Source of the DNA: Pollutimonas sp963706785
GTDB lineage: Bacteria > Pseudomonadota > Gammaproteobacteria > Burkholderiales > Burkholderiaceae_B
NCBI GenBank assembly: GCA_963706785.1
Contig: CAVPNJ010000008.1
Coordinates: 62,001-126,000 of the forward strand
DNA length: 64,000 nucleotides
Direction of reading: 5' to 3'
The position numbers were made by a program, and so were the translations under genes. Positions 63,527 to 64,000 of the stretch are shown here, in pieces; the first letter of the stretch is position 1, and the number at the start of each line of letters is the position of its first letter. The notes under the pieces were generated by a model. The model saw only the letters and a list, made by a program, of their open reading frames with translations. It made no database searches and was not told the DNA's origin.

Positions 63527-64000
63527 CTATACCTTCATAGCCGCAATTTGTGAAAGCAGTAATGGCAATTCGCAGAGTGCCTTTAACTGATGCTTCAGCG
63601 GAGCACACTGGTATTCAAGTGGGGCGCCTTGCCTGTTAATCCGGATAGCATTGAACCCGAAAGCCGCTGCGCCTCCGACATCCCATGCATTCGATGATAC
63701 GAAGCAAACCTCGTGAGGGTGTACGTTGAGACGATCGCACGCCAACTGATAAACACTCGGGTCAGGCTTGTAAGTCTTGATCTGGTCCACCGAAATACAG
63801 TCGTCTAGCAACCCACTAAGGTCGCTAGCGGCTATTGCGCCCTGCAACATTTCATTGTTTCCATTGGACAGAATAGCAGTGACATATCCTTGGGTTTTCA
63901 GCGTTGCGAGACTGTCGGCGGCATCTGGGTACGCTTTTAATTCAAAGTATGCGTTCAGAAGGCCTTCTTTTAAACCTGGCTTACCTTCAAGCCCATAGGT
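63527..64000 (-). CDS. Haloacid dehalogenase-family protein, 5' end outside the window
   Basis: 157 C-terminal residues of a HAD hydrolase, type II L-2-haloacid dehalogenase-like. TAILSNGNNEMLQG contains the second motif (SNG), IKTYKPDPSVYQLACDRL the conserved Lys, and CFVSSNAWDVGGAAAFGFNA the acidic motif. The nucleophile Asp is off the right edge. It removes halide from haloacids in the best-known members; the real substrate here is unknown. Confidence 0.88.
   Translation of the reverse strand, partial: TYGLEGKPGLKEGLLNAYFELKAYPDAADSLATLKTQGYVTAILSNGNNEMLQGAIAASDLSGLLDDCISVDQIKTYKPDPSVYQLACDRLNVHPHEVCFVSSNAWDVGGAAAFGFNAIRINRQGAPLEYQCAPLKHQLKALCELPLLLSQIAAMKV

Overview
The window looks like a chromosomal segment of a betaproteobacterium of the family Alcaligenaceae (Bordetella/Pusillimonas-like). 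This rests on gene content and order: leuCD, aroC, selO, thrB type 2, a BPSS1780-family membrane gene, hemCDXY, sucCD, recAX, a long-form pyrB and a CTGT-N8-ACAG LexA box. The assignment is an inference from family knowledge; no database search was run. I see no phage, insertion sequence, integrase or CRISPR array.

Layout. 1-8.7 kb is housekeeping: leuD (partial), leuC, an M48 lipoprotein protease, aroC, selO with a frameshifted DUF2069 gene upstream, a divergent YihY-type membrane protein, a CBS-domain protein and dusA. 8.9-10.8 kb carries thrB and a BPSS1780-family membrane protein. 10.8-20.3 kb is a ten-gene minus-strand Tad/Flp pilus operon: pilin, TadG-like and TadE-like proteins, an unrecognised secreted protein, RcpC/CpaB, RcpA/CpaC secretin, an FHA-TadA ATPase, TadB, TadC and a DUF192 protein. 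Several junctions overlap as ATGA or TGATG, which suggests translational coupling. 20.5-31.0 kb is a complete carbon-phosphorus lyase operon in the order phnCDEFGHIJKLMNP. It has a good Pho box, matching palindromes that could be PhnF operators and a hairpin between phnD and phnE. Both phnH and phnI are frameshifted as given.

31-39.4 kb holds an orphan tripartite-tricarboxylate-type binding protein, an entericidin, and a haem/pyrophosphatase cluster (TerC, a 42-residue membrane peptide, hemC, hemD, hemX, hemY, ppa, a fumarylacetoacetase-fold hydrolase). 39.6-47.4 kb has sucCD, DUF2889, metE/metR (divergent, with MetR sites), recX and recA (LexA box). 47.6-55.8 kb has a TctD/TctE-like two-component pair, an MHS-family symporter, an intergenic region with a possible small RNA, rdgC, a long-form pyrB with an N-terminal helix-turn-helix-like extension, a membrane protein, and a lipoprotein resembling the SecD periplasmic head.

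From the CAU tRNA at 56.2 kb to the end the content is more accessory. It comprises an MFS exporter behind a perfect 20-bp palindrome, a MocR-type regulator, a PQQ-type sugar dehydrogenase with a dihaem cytochrome c, a glyoxalase-fold protein, a phasin-like protein, a divergent arginase-superfamily enzyme and a partial haloacid dehalogenase.

The most notable points are the three one- or two-base frameshifts (DUF2069, phnI, phnH), the phn regulatory signals, the unusual Tad operon, the pilin-like 42-residue peptide ahead of hemC, and the SecD-like lipoprotein.
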